Source: Ruminococcaceae bacterium UBA1438 (GTDB lineage Bacteria; Bacillota; Clostridia; Oscillospirales; Acutalibacteraceae). From it: a stretch of DNA of 5,661 bases. A model generated the notes under the pieces. The model had not been told where the DNA came from. It was given only the letters and a program-made list of their open reading frames with translations, and did no database searches. Where the stretch lies: assembly GCA_002329285.1 (NCBI GenBank), contig DCTO01000021.1, positions 6,689-12,349 of the forward strand, given 5' to 3'. This document shows, piece by piece, positions 1 through 5,661 of this stretch (position 1 is the first letter of the stretch; every line of letters begins with the position of its first letter). The position numbers and the translations under genes are program-made.

Positions 1-13
1 GGGAAACATTCCC
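1..13. repeat. Short inverted repeat after copA at the window edge
   Basis: GGGAA (1-5) and TTCCC (9-13) form a 5-bp stem with a three-base loop, 26 bases past the copA stop codon. It could be part of a terminator for the copA unit, but the sequence that would show a U-tract lies outside the window. The 39 bases after copA contain no gene that can be assigned. Confidence 0.25.
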
Positions 14-39
14 ATCCTATTCGCATATTAAGTCAATTA

Positions 40-264
40 TTATCTTTGAACGCCGATAAATTTATATCCTGCCTCTTCAACCGCGGATTTTATAGCATCA
101 TCTGATGCATCACCCGCTTCAATAAAAGCTTTATTTTCATTGTGATCTGCTTTTACCTTTACGCCTATTTTATCAAGCGAATCAGTTACGTGTTTTTCAC
201 AATGCTCGCACATCATACCCTCAATTTCAATATAAGGGGTCTTTGATTTTTTAAAAATACTCAT
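40..264 (-). other. Possible internal translation start giving a free CopZ-like copper chaperone (74 residues)
   Basis: In frame within copA, codon 756 is an ATG at 262-264. AAGGA (plus-strand 274-278) lies nine bases upstream, inside a longer purine run. Starting there would yield a 74-residue protein beginning MSIFKKSKTPYIEIEG. It contains one complete HMA fold with the GMMCEHC metal site and ends at the copA stop. Stand-alone CopZ chaperones are about 70 residues, so the size fits. The caution is that the purine run also encodes the Lys/Glu linker KKEKGK, which would look like a ribosome site by chance. Whether the start is used cannot be decided from sequence. Confidence 0.3.
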
Positions 265-2529
265 ATCAAGCTTTCCTTTCTCTTTTTTGCTGATTAATTT
301 ATCAATATTAACAAAATTAAGCCTTAAAGCGTTCATAACAACGCAGAAGCTTGAAAGGCTCATTGCTGCCGCTCCAATCATCGGATTAAGCTTAATTCCG
401 AATGTTGGATAAAGCACTCCGGCAGCAATAGGAATTCCGATAACATTATAAATAAATGCCCAAAACAGATTTTCCTTAATATTTATTATAACTCTTTTTG
501 AAAGATTTATTGCCCTTGCAATATCAAGAGGATCTGATTTAACAAGAACAATATCAGCGGCATCAATTGCAACGTCCGTTCCGGCACCAATAGCAATACC
601 GGTATCAGCAGCAGTTAAAGCAGGGGCATCGTTTATACCGTCTCCGACCATTGCAACAGAGCCATAATTTTCAAGCTTTCTGACGCATTTTTCCTTTTCA
701 TCAGGAAGCACCTTTGAAATAATGTTTTCAATACCGACCTGCGACGCAATTGCCTTTGCGGTACCTTCATTATCCCCTGTTATCATAACAGAGTTAATTC
801 CCATATAACCAAGACGGGAAATTGTTTCAGAAGCAGACTGCTTTACCGTATCAGCAACAGCAATTATGCCGAGAAATATATTGCCGAGTGCAAAGAAAAG
901 GGGCGTTTTTCCAATTTCGGAAAGCTTTTTTTCCATTTCTGAAAACTTTTCATCAACAACGGCAAGTTCTGAAATATAATCAAGATTGCCGCCATAAATG
1001 GGTTTGCCGTCAAGAACGCCGCAAAGCCCCTTACCCGCAACAATCTGAACATTTTCACAATCAATCTTTTCAATTTGCTTCTCCTCGCAAAAAGAAACAA
1101 CAGCTTTTGAAAGAGGATGCTCTGATTTTGCTTCAAGCGCATAAGCCGATTTCAGCAACAACGCTTCTTCATCGGAAATTATATCAGTTACAGAAGGATT
1201 ACCCTCTGTTATTGTTCCTGTTTTATCAAGACAGACAATCTGTGCTTTTCCGCAGATTTCAAGGCTTTGAGCGGTTTTGAAAAGGATGCCGTTTTTTGCA
1301 CCTTTTCCACTGCCAACCATTATTGCAACGGGTGTTGCAAGTCCAAGAGCACAGGGGCAGCTAATAACAAGAACGGAAATTCCCCTTGCAAGAACAAAGC
1401 CTGCGCTCTGTCCGGCAATAATCCAGATGATCATTGTTATAATTGCAATAATTATTACCGTAGGAACGAACACACCGGAAACCTTATCCGCAAGCTTTGC
1501 AATCGGAGCTTTTGTTGCTGATGCATCAGAAACCATTTGAATAATTTTAGCGATAGTTGTGTCCTCACCGACGGAGGTTGCACGACACTCGATATATCCT
1601 GAGCGGTTAATTGTTGCGGCAGAAACATTATTGCCTTCGGATTTATTAACAGGAACGCTCTCCCCTGTTAATGCGGATTCATCAACGGCGCTTTCACCGC
1701 TTAAAATCACGCCGTCAACAGGAATGCTTTCCCCTGCCTTAACAACAAACACATCGCCGACTTTAACCTCATTCGCATTTACGGTTACGATTTTTCCGTC
1801 AATTATAAGATTTGCAGTATCCGGAGTTAAGCTCATAAGGCTTTTAAGCGCATTAGTTGTTTTTTCTTTAGAGTAAGCCTCCAAAGTTTTGCCAATTGTT
1901 ATCAGCGCCAAAATCATTGCCGATGATTCAAAATAAAGATTATCGTGCATTATGCTGTGGGCAGAAGTAACATCTCCGTTTTTAATCATCACCGTCATAA
2001 CAAAAAGAACAACCGTGCTGTATAAAAATGCAGCACCGGATCCGAGCGCAACCAAAGTGTCCATATTAGGCGCTTTGTGCAACAATCCCTTAAAGCCGCT
2101 TACAAAAAACTTTTTGTTTATAAGCATAACTGCTATTGCAAGCAGCATTTGAAAAAGCGCTATTCCTATATGGTTATCCTGCAAAAAATCAGGCACAGGC
2201 CATCCCCACATCATATGCCCCATTGAAACATACATCAGCGGCACAAGCAAAACCACAGAAGCAATAAGCCTTTCTAAAAGCCTTGGTGTTTCCTCATCAA
2301 CCAATTCGTCTTTACCATTTTCAATTTTATTTCTCTTCAGAGATGCACCGTAACCTGCATTTTTAACAGCTTCTATGATGCTTTCATCAGAAGCCGTTCC
2401 TTCAACAAGCATTGAATTAGTTAACAGATTCACCGCAACATTATCAACACCGTCAACTGCGCTGACTGCCTTTTCTACTCTTGCAGAGCATGCGGCGCAA
2501 CTCATACCAGTAATATCATATTGTGCCAT
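40..2529 (-). CDS. copA: Copper-exporting P1B-type ATPase CopA with N- and C-terminal heavy-metal-binding domains
   Basis: This 829-residue inner-membrane pump uses ATP to export Cu+ from the cytoplasm. An N-terminal HMA domain (about 3-65) carries GMSCAAC at 8-14. Two class-specific helices (about 84-138) and the first core pair (about 155-216) follow. The actuator domain has TGES at 288-291. The transport-site helix carries CPC at 391-393. The catalytic domain has the phosphorylated Asp435 in DKTGT, the His-Pro pair at 471-472, TGDN at 584-587 and GDGINDAP at 629-636. The last helices contain Tyr694-Asn695 and MSLSS at 723-727, which with CPC is the Cu+ (P1B-1) signature. After a Lys-rich linker, a second HMA domain (about 766-826) carries GMMCEHC at 771-777; this trailing position is less usual than two tandem N-terminal domains. 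The ATG follows an AGGTGA ribosome site. The gene is intact, with no frameshift or missing catalytic residue. No CopY-type operator (TACAnnTGTA) is visible upstream. Confidence 0.97.
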   Translation of the reverse strand: MAQYDITGMSCAACSARVEKAVSAVDGVDNVAVNLLTNSMLVEGTASDESIIEAVKNAGYGASLKRNKIENGKDELVDEETPRLLERLIASVVLLVPLMYVSMGHMMWGWPVPDFLQDNHIGIALFQMLLAIAVMLINKKFFVSGFKGLLHKAPNMDTLVALGSGAAFLYSTVVLFVMTVMIKNGDVTSAHSIMHDNLYFESSAMILALITIGKTLEAYSKEKTTNALKSLMSLTPDTANLIIDGKIVTVNANEVKVGDVFVVKAGESIPVDGVILSGESAVDESALTGESVPVNKSEGNNVSAATINRSGYIECRATSVGEDTTIAKIIQMVSDASATKAPIAKLADKVSGVFVPTVIIIAIITMIIWIIAGQSAGFVLARGISVLVISCPCALGLATPVAIMVGSGKGAKNGILFKTAQSLEICGKAQIVCLDKTGTITEGNPSVTDIISDEEALLLKSAYALEAKSEHPLSKAVVSFCEEKQIEKIDCENVQIVAGKGLCGVLDGKPIYGGNLDYISELAVVDEKFSEMEKKLSEIGKTPLFFALGNIFLGIIAVADTVKQSASETISRLGYMGINSVMITGDNEGTAKAIASQVGIENIISKVLPDEKEKCVRKLENYGSVAMVGDGINDAPALTAADTGIAIGAGTDVAIDAADIVLVKSDPLDIARAINLSKRVIINIKENLFWAFIYNVIGIPIAAGVLYPTFGIKLNPMIGAAAMSLSSFCVVMNALRLNFVNIDKLISKKEKGKLDMSIFKKSKTPYIEIEGMMCEHCEKHVTDSLDKIGVKVKADHNENKAFIEAGDASDDAIKSAVEEAGYKFIGVQR
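262..278 (-). promoter_or_regulatory. Shine-Dalgarno-like site and ATG inside copA
   Basis: On the minus strand, AAGGA at 274-278 is followed by a nine-base spacer and ATG at 262-264, a spacing that suits initiation. It sits exactly at the junction between the pump body and the C-terminal metal-binding domain. Confidence 0.35.
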
Positions 2530-2533
2530 AGAT

Positions 2534-2539
2534 TCACCT
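2534..2539 (-). promoter_or_regulatory. Ribosome binding site of copA
   Basis: AGGTGA on the minus strand lies four bases before the ATG at 2527-2529. It supports that start and leaves the SD free, just outside the hairpin at 2546-2566. Confidence 0.75.
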
Positions 2540-2545
2540 AAACAT

Positions 2546-2566
2546 AGGGGCGGAAAAACCGCCCCT
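2546..2566 (-). terminator. GC-rich hairpin between the zinc-ribbon gene and copA (terminator or processing element)
   Basis: AGGGGCGG (2546-2553) and CCGCCCCT (2559-2566) form a perfect 8-bp stem, seven pairs being G-C, around a five-base loop (T5 in minus-strand sense). It starts 13 bases after the zinc-ribbon stop codon and ends 16 bases before the copA ATG. The stem is strong enough for an intrinsic terminator, but the minus-strand sequence after it (TATGTTTAGG) is not a U-tract, and the plus-strand side has no clean T run either. It could be an inefficient terminator giving partial readthrough into copA, or an RNA-stabilising or processing hairpin. Confidence 0.55.
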
Positions 2567-2579
2567 TAAATTAATAATA

Positions 2580-3512
2580 TTATTTCTTTTTAGCTTTAGC
2601 TTCCTCTTTAGCCTTTCGCTCGGCAACCTTACGCTTTGCTTCCTCAACAATGCGTTTTTGCTCTTCTTCAGCTGCTTTTTCAGCCTCTTCGCGAGCACGC
2701 TCTTTTTTAAGTTCATCCTCTTTTGCCTTTTTCTCTTTAGCTTCAACCTTTGCAAGCCTTTCGCTTTCAAGCTCTTCATCGGTTTTTGCAGGAGCAATTG
2801 CAACGGCAACGTTAATTCCAACGGCGCCGAGAAGCAAAACAAGAGCAACAAAATAACCCCAGGAAATTCCGCCGGAAACACCGATTGCATTCAAAGCGCC
2901 GATTGAGAAGGCGCCAACATCTGCACCTGCACCACCCGACATAGAGAAAAATACAACGGCAATAACAGAAAAGATAATTGAAATTATATCGGTAGTTACT
3001 GTTGATTTGGTTTTCGGCTTGCCGCATTTAATTATGTTAAGCAAGAAAGCAAGAACAATGAAAAATGCAGAAAGTAAATAGAATCCCGTGCCAAGAACCA
3101 GGTAACTTACCGGGCCTCCAAAGCCTTCAAATTTGAAGCCCTCTGTGACAACTGACATATTGCTGAAAAGCTGAAGCAGAATATCAATTGCTGATTTTGA
3201 ATGATTAAACGAGAGCAGAGTAAGCTGGAAGCTGTCAGCAGAGCTTTTAATATCCGCCCAAGGAAGAATAAAGCCGATTGCAGGAAGAAAAGTTAAAACT
3301 AATCTTGCAATTCTGAGCTTTGTTCCCCAAAGGGAATACTTCACCCTATTCATTGTTTTATAAAACTTAAGAAACTGTTCTTCAGCCTTTCTGTTATCCT
3401 CTTCAAGGCGGTTAACCCAATCATGATTAGGAATTGAAACGCCGCAATTTTTGCAATCCGCCTTCAAATTCCACCAAGCAATGTTTTGACCGCAGTTTGG
3501 GCAAGTTGCCAT
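2580..3512 (-). CDS. Zinc-ribbon multi-pass membrane protein with charged Lys/Glu/Ala-rich C-terminal tail, function unknown
   Basis: I do not recognise this 310-residue protein as a named family. An N-terminal zinc ribbon has two CPNCG/CKNCG-type knuckles (Cys4, Cys7, Cys20, Cys23). A charged segment (34-60) leads to about four predicted membrane helices: roughly 68-86, 135-161, 173-190 and 216-240. The loop at 161-172 is Lys-rich, which by the positive-inside rule places the ribbon, this loop and the tail in the cytoplasm and residues about 87-134 outside. Residues 242-310 are almost entirely Lys, Glu, Ala and Arg, probably a long helix or coiled coil, ending KAKKK. The ATG at 3510-3512 is chosen because AAGGGG lies eight bases before it; a GTG three codons upstream (3519-3521) overlaps that ribosome site. 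The gene has its own promoter and sits 50 bases before copA. A sensory, scaffold or envelope role is possible, but none is shown. Confidence 0.9.
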   Translation of the reverse strand: MATCPNCGQNIAWWNLKADCKNCGVSIPNHDWVNRLEEDNRKAEEQFLKFYKTMNRVKYSLWGTKLRIARLVLTFLPAIGFILPWADIKSSADSFQLTLLSFNHSKSAIDILLQLFSNMSVVTEGFKFEGFGGPVSYLVLGTGFYLLSAFFIVLAFLLNIIKCGKPKTKSTVTTDIISIIFSVIAVVFFSMSGGAGADVGAFSIGALNAIGVSGGISWGYFVALVLLLGAVGINVAVAIAPAKTDEELESERLAKVEAKEKKAKEDELKKERAREEAEKAAEEEQKRIVEEAKRKVAERKAKEEAKAKKK

Positions 3513-3520
3513 AATAAGCA

Positions 3521-3526
3521 CCCCTT
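3521..3526 (-). promoter_or_regulatory. Ribosome binding site that fixes the start of the zinc-ribbon gene
   Basis: AAGGGG on the minus strand is eight bases before ATG at 3510-3512. The upstream GTG at 3519-3521 overlaps the site itself and so is unlikely to be the start, making the protein 310 residues rather than 313. Confidence 0.8.
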
Positions 3527-3548
3527 ATCAAAATAGTTTCACAAAAAT

Positions 3549-3577
3549 ATTTTATATTGTTTGAATATAAATGTCAA
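3549..3577 (-). promoter_or_regulatory. Sigma-A-type promoter of the zinc-ribbon gene (possibly also copA)
   Basis: On the minus strand, TTGACA (3572-3577, a perfect -35) is separated by exactly 17 bases from TAAAAT (3549-3554, one mismatch from TATAAT). Transcription would start near 3542, giving a leader of about 30 bases that contains the AAGGGG ribosome site. The -35 box begins only five bases after the trkH stop codon. Confidence 0.75.
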
Positions 3578-3583
3578 CAATAT
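3554..3583. repeat. 8-bp perfect inverted repeat overlapping the promoter
   Basis: On the plus strand, ATATTGTT (3554-3561) and AACAATAT (3576-3583) are exact inverted copies with 14 bases between them. One arm touches the -35 box and the other abuts the -10 box, the placement expected of a repressor operator. The other reading is a weak AT-rich hairpin ending the trkH transcript, with a T5 run (minus sense, 3543-3547) six bases beyond it. AT-rich DNA also produces such repeats by chance. Confidence 0.4.
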
Positions 3584-5025
3584 TATTTCTTATAAGTGTT
3601 TGGATTAAACAGAATTAATATCGGGAACAGTTCAAGCCTGCCGGCAAGCATATCAAAGCAGAAGACAAGCTTTGACAAAATGCTGAAATCAGAATAGTTT
3701 CCCGTTGGGCCAACCCTTTCAAATCCGGGTCCGACATTATTAAGACAAGAAATAACTGAGGAAAGCGTTGTTGAAAAATCAAACCCGTTAATTGAAATAA
3801 GAAGAGTTGAGGCAATAAGAATCACGCTGAAAGCAACAAGATAAGTGTTAACGCCGTTAACAATCTGCTCATCAACAACATTTTTATTCATCCTGATTTT
3901 TGTTACAGAACGAGGCCTTAATGTTTTTCTTATTTGAGCAAGGGTTTGCTTGAAATAAAGGGCAATTCTTGTGACCTTAATACCGCCGCCTGTTGAGCCA
4001 ACGCAGCCACCAACGAACATAAGGCCAAGCAAAATGCATCTTGAGAAGGTGTTCCAGGTTTCATAATCGACCGTGCAAAAGCCTGTTGTGCTCATAATTG
4101 CATTAACATTAAAGGCTGCGTTTCTGACTGAATCGCCGAGATTTCCGTAAATCGGCATAATATTAACAGTAATTAGTGCAATAGCGCCGATATTCATAAG
4201 CAGATAAATCCAGAATTCCTCATCTCTTAAAACAAGCTTAAATTTACGAACAAGCATCAAATAGTATAAATTGAAATTAGTTCCGAAAAGAAACATAAAA
4301 ACAATAATTATCCACTCAACTTTTGCGCTTGAATAACCGAGAATTGAGTTGTTTAAAACCGAAAAACCTCCGGTGCCGGCAGTTGAAAGCGCAGTTGTTA
4401 CAGCATCATAAAAGCGAATTTTCGCAAAAGCAAATAAAACAAACGCCTCAACAACTGTTAAGAAAACGTAGATAAGATAAAGAATTCTTGCGCTGTTTTG
4501 GATTTTTGAAACAACCTTTCCGGCTTTTGGTCCGGGAACCTCAGCTTTCATAACATACATTGAATGCCCCTCTCCCTTCGGAAGAATTGCAATCATAAAC
4601 GAAAGAATTCCCATACCGCCGATCCAGTGCATAAAGGAACGCCAGAAAAGAATTGATTTAGGAAGGCTTTCTATTTCTGTTAAAACAGTTGCACCCGTTG
4701 TTGAAAAGCCGGAGCAGGCCTCAAAAAATGCATCAATATAATTCGGAATCGAGCCACTGATAAACAACGGCAAAGCGCCGAATGCAGACATTATTATCCA
4801 GGCAATGCCGCATATTACCAAACCTTCGCGGGTATAAATCTGCATTTTTTGCGGTTTTTTAACTGTGAGAATCAAGCCTAAAACCAGCATGATCGCAGAA
4901 GGAACAATAAAAGGCACAATCTGAGCCTCACTATAATAAATAGCAACCGCAACAGGAAGCGCAATTAAAATGCCCACAATCATAAATATTTTTCCGAGAA
5001 CAAAAGAAACTGCTTTGAAATTCAT
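3583..5025 (-). CDS. trkH: Trk/Ktr-type potassium uptake channel subunit TrkH
   Basis: This 480-residue integral membrane protein forms the K+ pathway of a Trk system, gated by the cytoplasmic TrkA ring. Its length matches typical TrkH. It has the fourfold membrane-pore-membrane layout, with a filter loop in each repeat: STTGAT at 108-113, STAGTGGF at 214-221, STTGF at 312-316 and NNVGPGF at 429-435. These supply the filter glycines, probably 111, 219, 315 and 432. Other family landmarks are WIGGMGI at 134-140, the Gly-rich stretch GGCVGSTGGGIK at 339-350 that corresponds to the gating intramembrane loop, and AGRLELFP at 461-468 near the end. The first 60 residues supply two extra N-terminal helices, as in TrkH. 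The ATG is supported by GGAGG four bases upstream. The gene lies 59 bases after trkA on the same strand, as expected for one operon. No defect is visible. Confidence 0.97.
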   Translation of the reverse strand: MNFKAVSFVLGKIFMIVGILIALPVAVAIYYSEAQIVPFIVPSAIMLVLGLILTVKKPQKMQIYTREGLVICGIAWIIMSAFGALPLFISGSIPNYIDAFFEACSGFSTTGATVLTEIESLPKSILFWRSFMHWIGGMGILSFMIAILPKGEGHSMYVMKAEVPGPKAGKVVSKIQNSARILYLIYVFLTVVEAFVLFAFAKIRFYDAVTTALSTAGTGGFSVLNNSILGYSSAKVEWIIIVFMFLFGTNFNLYYLMLVRKFKLVLRDEEFWIYLLMNIGAIALITVNIMPIYGNLGDSVRNAAFNVNAIMSTTGFCTVDYETWNTFSRCILLGLMFVGGCVGSTGGGIKVTRIALYFKQTLAQIRKTLRPRSVTKIRMNKNVVDEQIVNGVNTYLVAFSVILIASTLLISINGFDFSTTLSSVISCLNNVGPGFERVGPTGNYSDFSILSKLVFCFDMLAGRLELFPILILFNPNTYKK

Positions 5026-5029
5026 ATAT

Positions 5030-5034
5030 CCTCC
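5030..5034 (-). promoter_or_regulatory. Ribosome binding site of trkH
   Basis: GGAGG on the minus strand lies four bases before the ATG at 5023-5025. The spacing is short but workable, and no other in-frame ATG nearby is better placed. Confidence 0.7.
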
Positions 5035-5084
5035 AACAAAACAAGAGAATTAATTGCTGCCAGGCAGAGGCAGTTTAATCAGAG

Positions 5085-5661
5085 TTAACCAAAAATATCG
5101 TTAATCTTTTCAATAATTCTTTCCTTTGAAACAACAATGATTTTATCGCCGTTTTGAATACACTCGCTACCGTTAGGAATAATAAGCTTGCCTTTTCTTC
5201 CAATTGAGGCAATAAGAATATCCTTTTTGAAATCAATCTCTCTTAACGGCTTGCCGAGGTTTTTGGTTTTGTTGTCTGCAATAAATTCAGTTGCTTCAAT
5301 TTTGCCGTCAACAAGCTTATAAAGCGCCTTCATTTCTCCGGAGCTTGCATGCTTTTTGGCTCTGATATAATGTGTTATAATATCAATTGAGGTTGCAATC
5401 GGGTTAACAATACTGTCTGTTGAAATACTATCAACAAGCTTTGACAAATTAACATCCTTAATTTTTGTTATATTCTTCGGAACATTCTGGCGTGCGGAGA
5501 ACATTGAAACCATAACATTAACCTCATCATGATTCGTTAAGGTTACAACAGCATCCATATCATCAATGCCTTCTTCTAAAAGAACATTATAATCCGTTGC
5601 GTCTGCACAAATACAGGTTGCGCCGCTTAATCTTTCGGAAAAATCCTCACATTTTTGAACA
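5085..5661 (-). CDS. trkA: Trk potassium uptake regulatory subunit TrkA, C-terminal part (5' end outside the window)
   Basis: TrkA is the cytoplasmic, nucleotide-binding partner that gates TrkH. The first in-frame ATG (5556-5558) is internal: the frame stays open to the window edge, and the 34 codons before it continue the family sequence (CEDFSERLSGATCICADATD, then LLEEGIDDMDAVVTLTNHDE). Counting from the edge, 191 residues are visible. Residues 1 to about 100 are most of the second Rossmann-type RCK_N domain, with an ADATD sequence where GDxxD is usual (19-23) and the LLEEGIDDMDA stretch. Residues from about 110 to the end are the RCK_C (TrkA-C) domain, with GKPLREIDFKKDILIASI and NGDKIIVVS near its end. 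Full-length TrkA is about 450 residues, so over half, including the first RCK pair and the second domain's glycine-rich loop, is outside. The stop at 5085-5087 is 59 bases before trkH. Confidence 0.96.
   Translation of the reverse strand, partial: VQKCEDFSERLSGATCICADATDYNVLLEEGIDDMDAVVTLTNHDEVNVMVSMFSARQNVPKNITKIKDVNLSKLVDSISTDSIVNPIATSIDIITHYIRAKKHASSGEMKALYKLVDGKIEATEFIADNKTKNLGKPLREIDFKKDILIASIGRKGKLIIPNGSECIQNGDKIIVVSKERIIEKINDIFG

Noticed and set aside
1..39. Possible start of another minus-strand gene (ATG at 24-26, 13-15 or 7-9)
   Set aside because: Too few codons are visible and no convincing ribosome site matches any one of them; the fragment cannot be identified.
864..1142. Minus-strand alternative frame within copA, which might suggest a frameshift
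   Set aside because: The main copA frame is continuous through this region and contains the expected nucleotide-binding domain residues, including the His-Pro pair.
822..1280. Plus-strand open frame of 152 codons opposite copA, and further shorter plus-strand frames at 1267-1540, 1559-1876 and 1952-2152
   Set aside because: They lie opposite well-conserved copA coding sequence, their translations are low in complexity or lack any recognisable domain, and copA is intact on the other strand.
2534..2890. Minus-strand frame of 118 codons overlapping the zinc-ribbon gene's tail
   Set aside because: It is open only because the Lys/Glu/Ala-rich tail region lacks stops in the shifted frame; the product is a Lys/Leu/Arg-rich artefact with no supported start.
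5057..5073. CTGCC and GGCAG inverted repeat between trkA and trkH, as a possible terminator
   Set aside because: The stem is only 5 bp with a seven-base loop and no T run, and a terminator would not be expected between operon partners.
40..5661. A functional potassium-copper system linking trkAH and copA
   Set aside because: Both systems are common housekeeping transporters with complete mechanisms of their own, and a separate promoter lies between them; proximity alone does not support a joint function.

Overview
All four genes in this 5.66 kb window lie on the minus strand, so transcription runs from the right end to the left. The DNA is moderately AT-rich (roughly 40% G+C by eye). It has clear AGGA/GGAGG-type ribosome binding sites and a near-consensus sigma-A-type promoter. 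Together with the protein sequences, this suggests a low-GC Firmicute, most likely an anaerobic clostridium (Clostridia/Oscillospirales-like). The taxonomic call is an inference from style; no marker gene is present.

From right to left in transcription order: (i) the 3' part of trkA, the cytoplasmic nucleotide-binding subunit of a Trk potassium uptake system, cut by the window edge; (ii) a complete trkH, the membrane potassium channel subunit, 59 bases further on and very probably in the same operon; (iii) a short AT-rich gap with a strong promoter and an overlapping 8-bp inverted repeat; (iv) a 310-residue protein of unknown function with an N-terminal four-cysteine zinc ribbon, about four membrane segments and a long Lys/Glu/Ala-rich tail; (v) a 50-base gap with a GC-rich hairpin; (vi) copA, a complete copper-exporting P1B-type ATPase with a metal-binding domain at each end; (vii) 39 bases after copA with no assignable gene. 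No stretch over 300 bases lacks a gene.

TrkA and TrkH act together in K+ uptake. CopA exports Cu+ from the cytoplasm and is independent of Trk. The promoter in front of the zinc-ribbon gene separates the trk operon from a second unit that may include copA. The most interesting point is inside copA. Its C-terminal metal-binding domain begins just after an internal ATG with a well-placed Shine-Dalgarno-like sequence, so this segment may be a fused copZ that might still be translated separately. I found no RNA genes, CRISPR arrays or mobile elements, and no evidence of a wholly new system.
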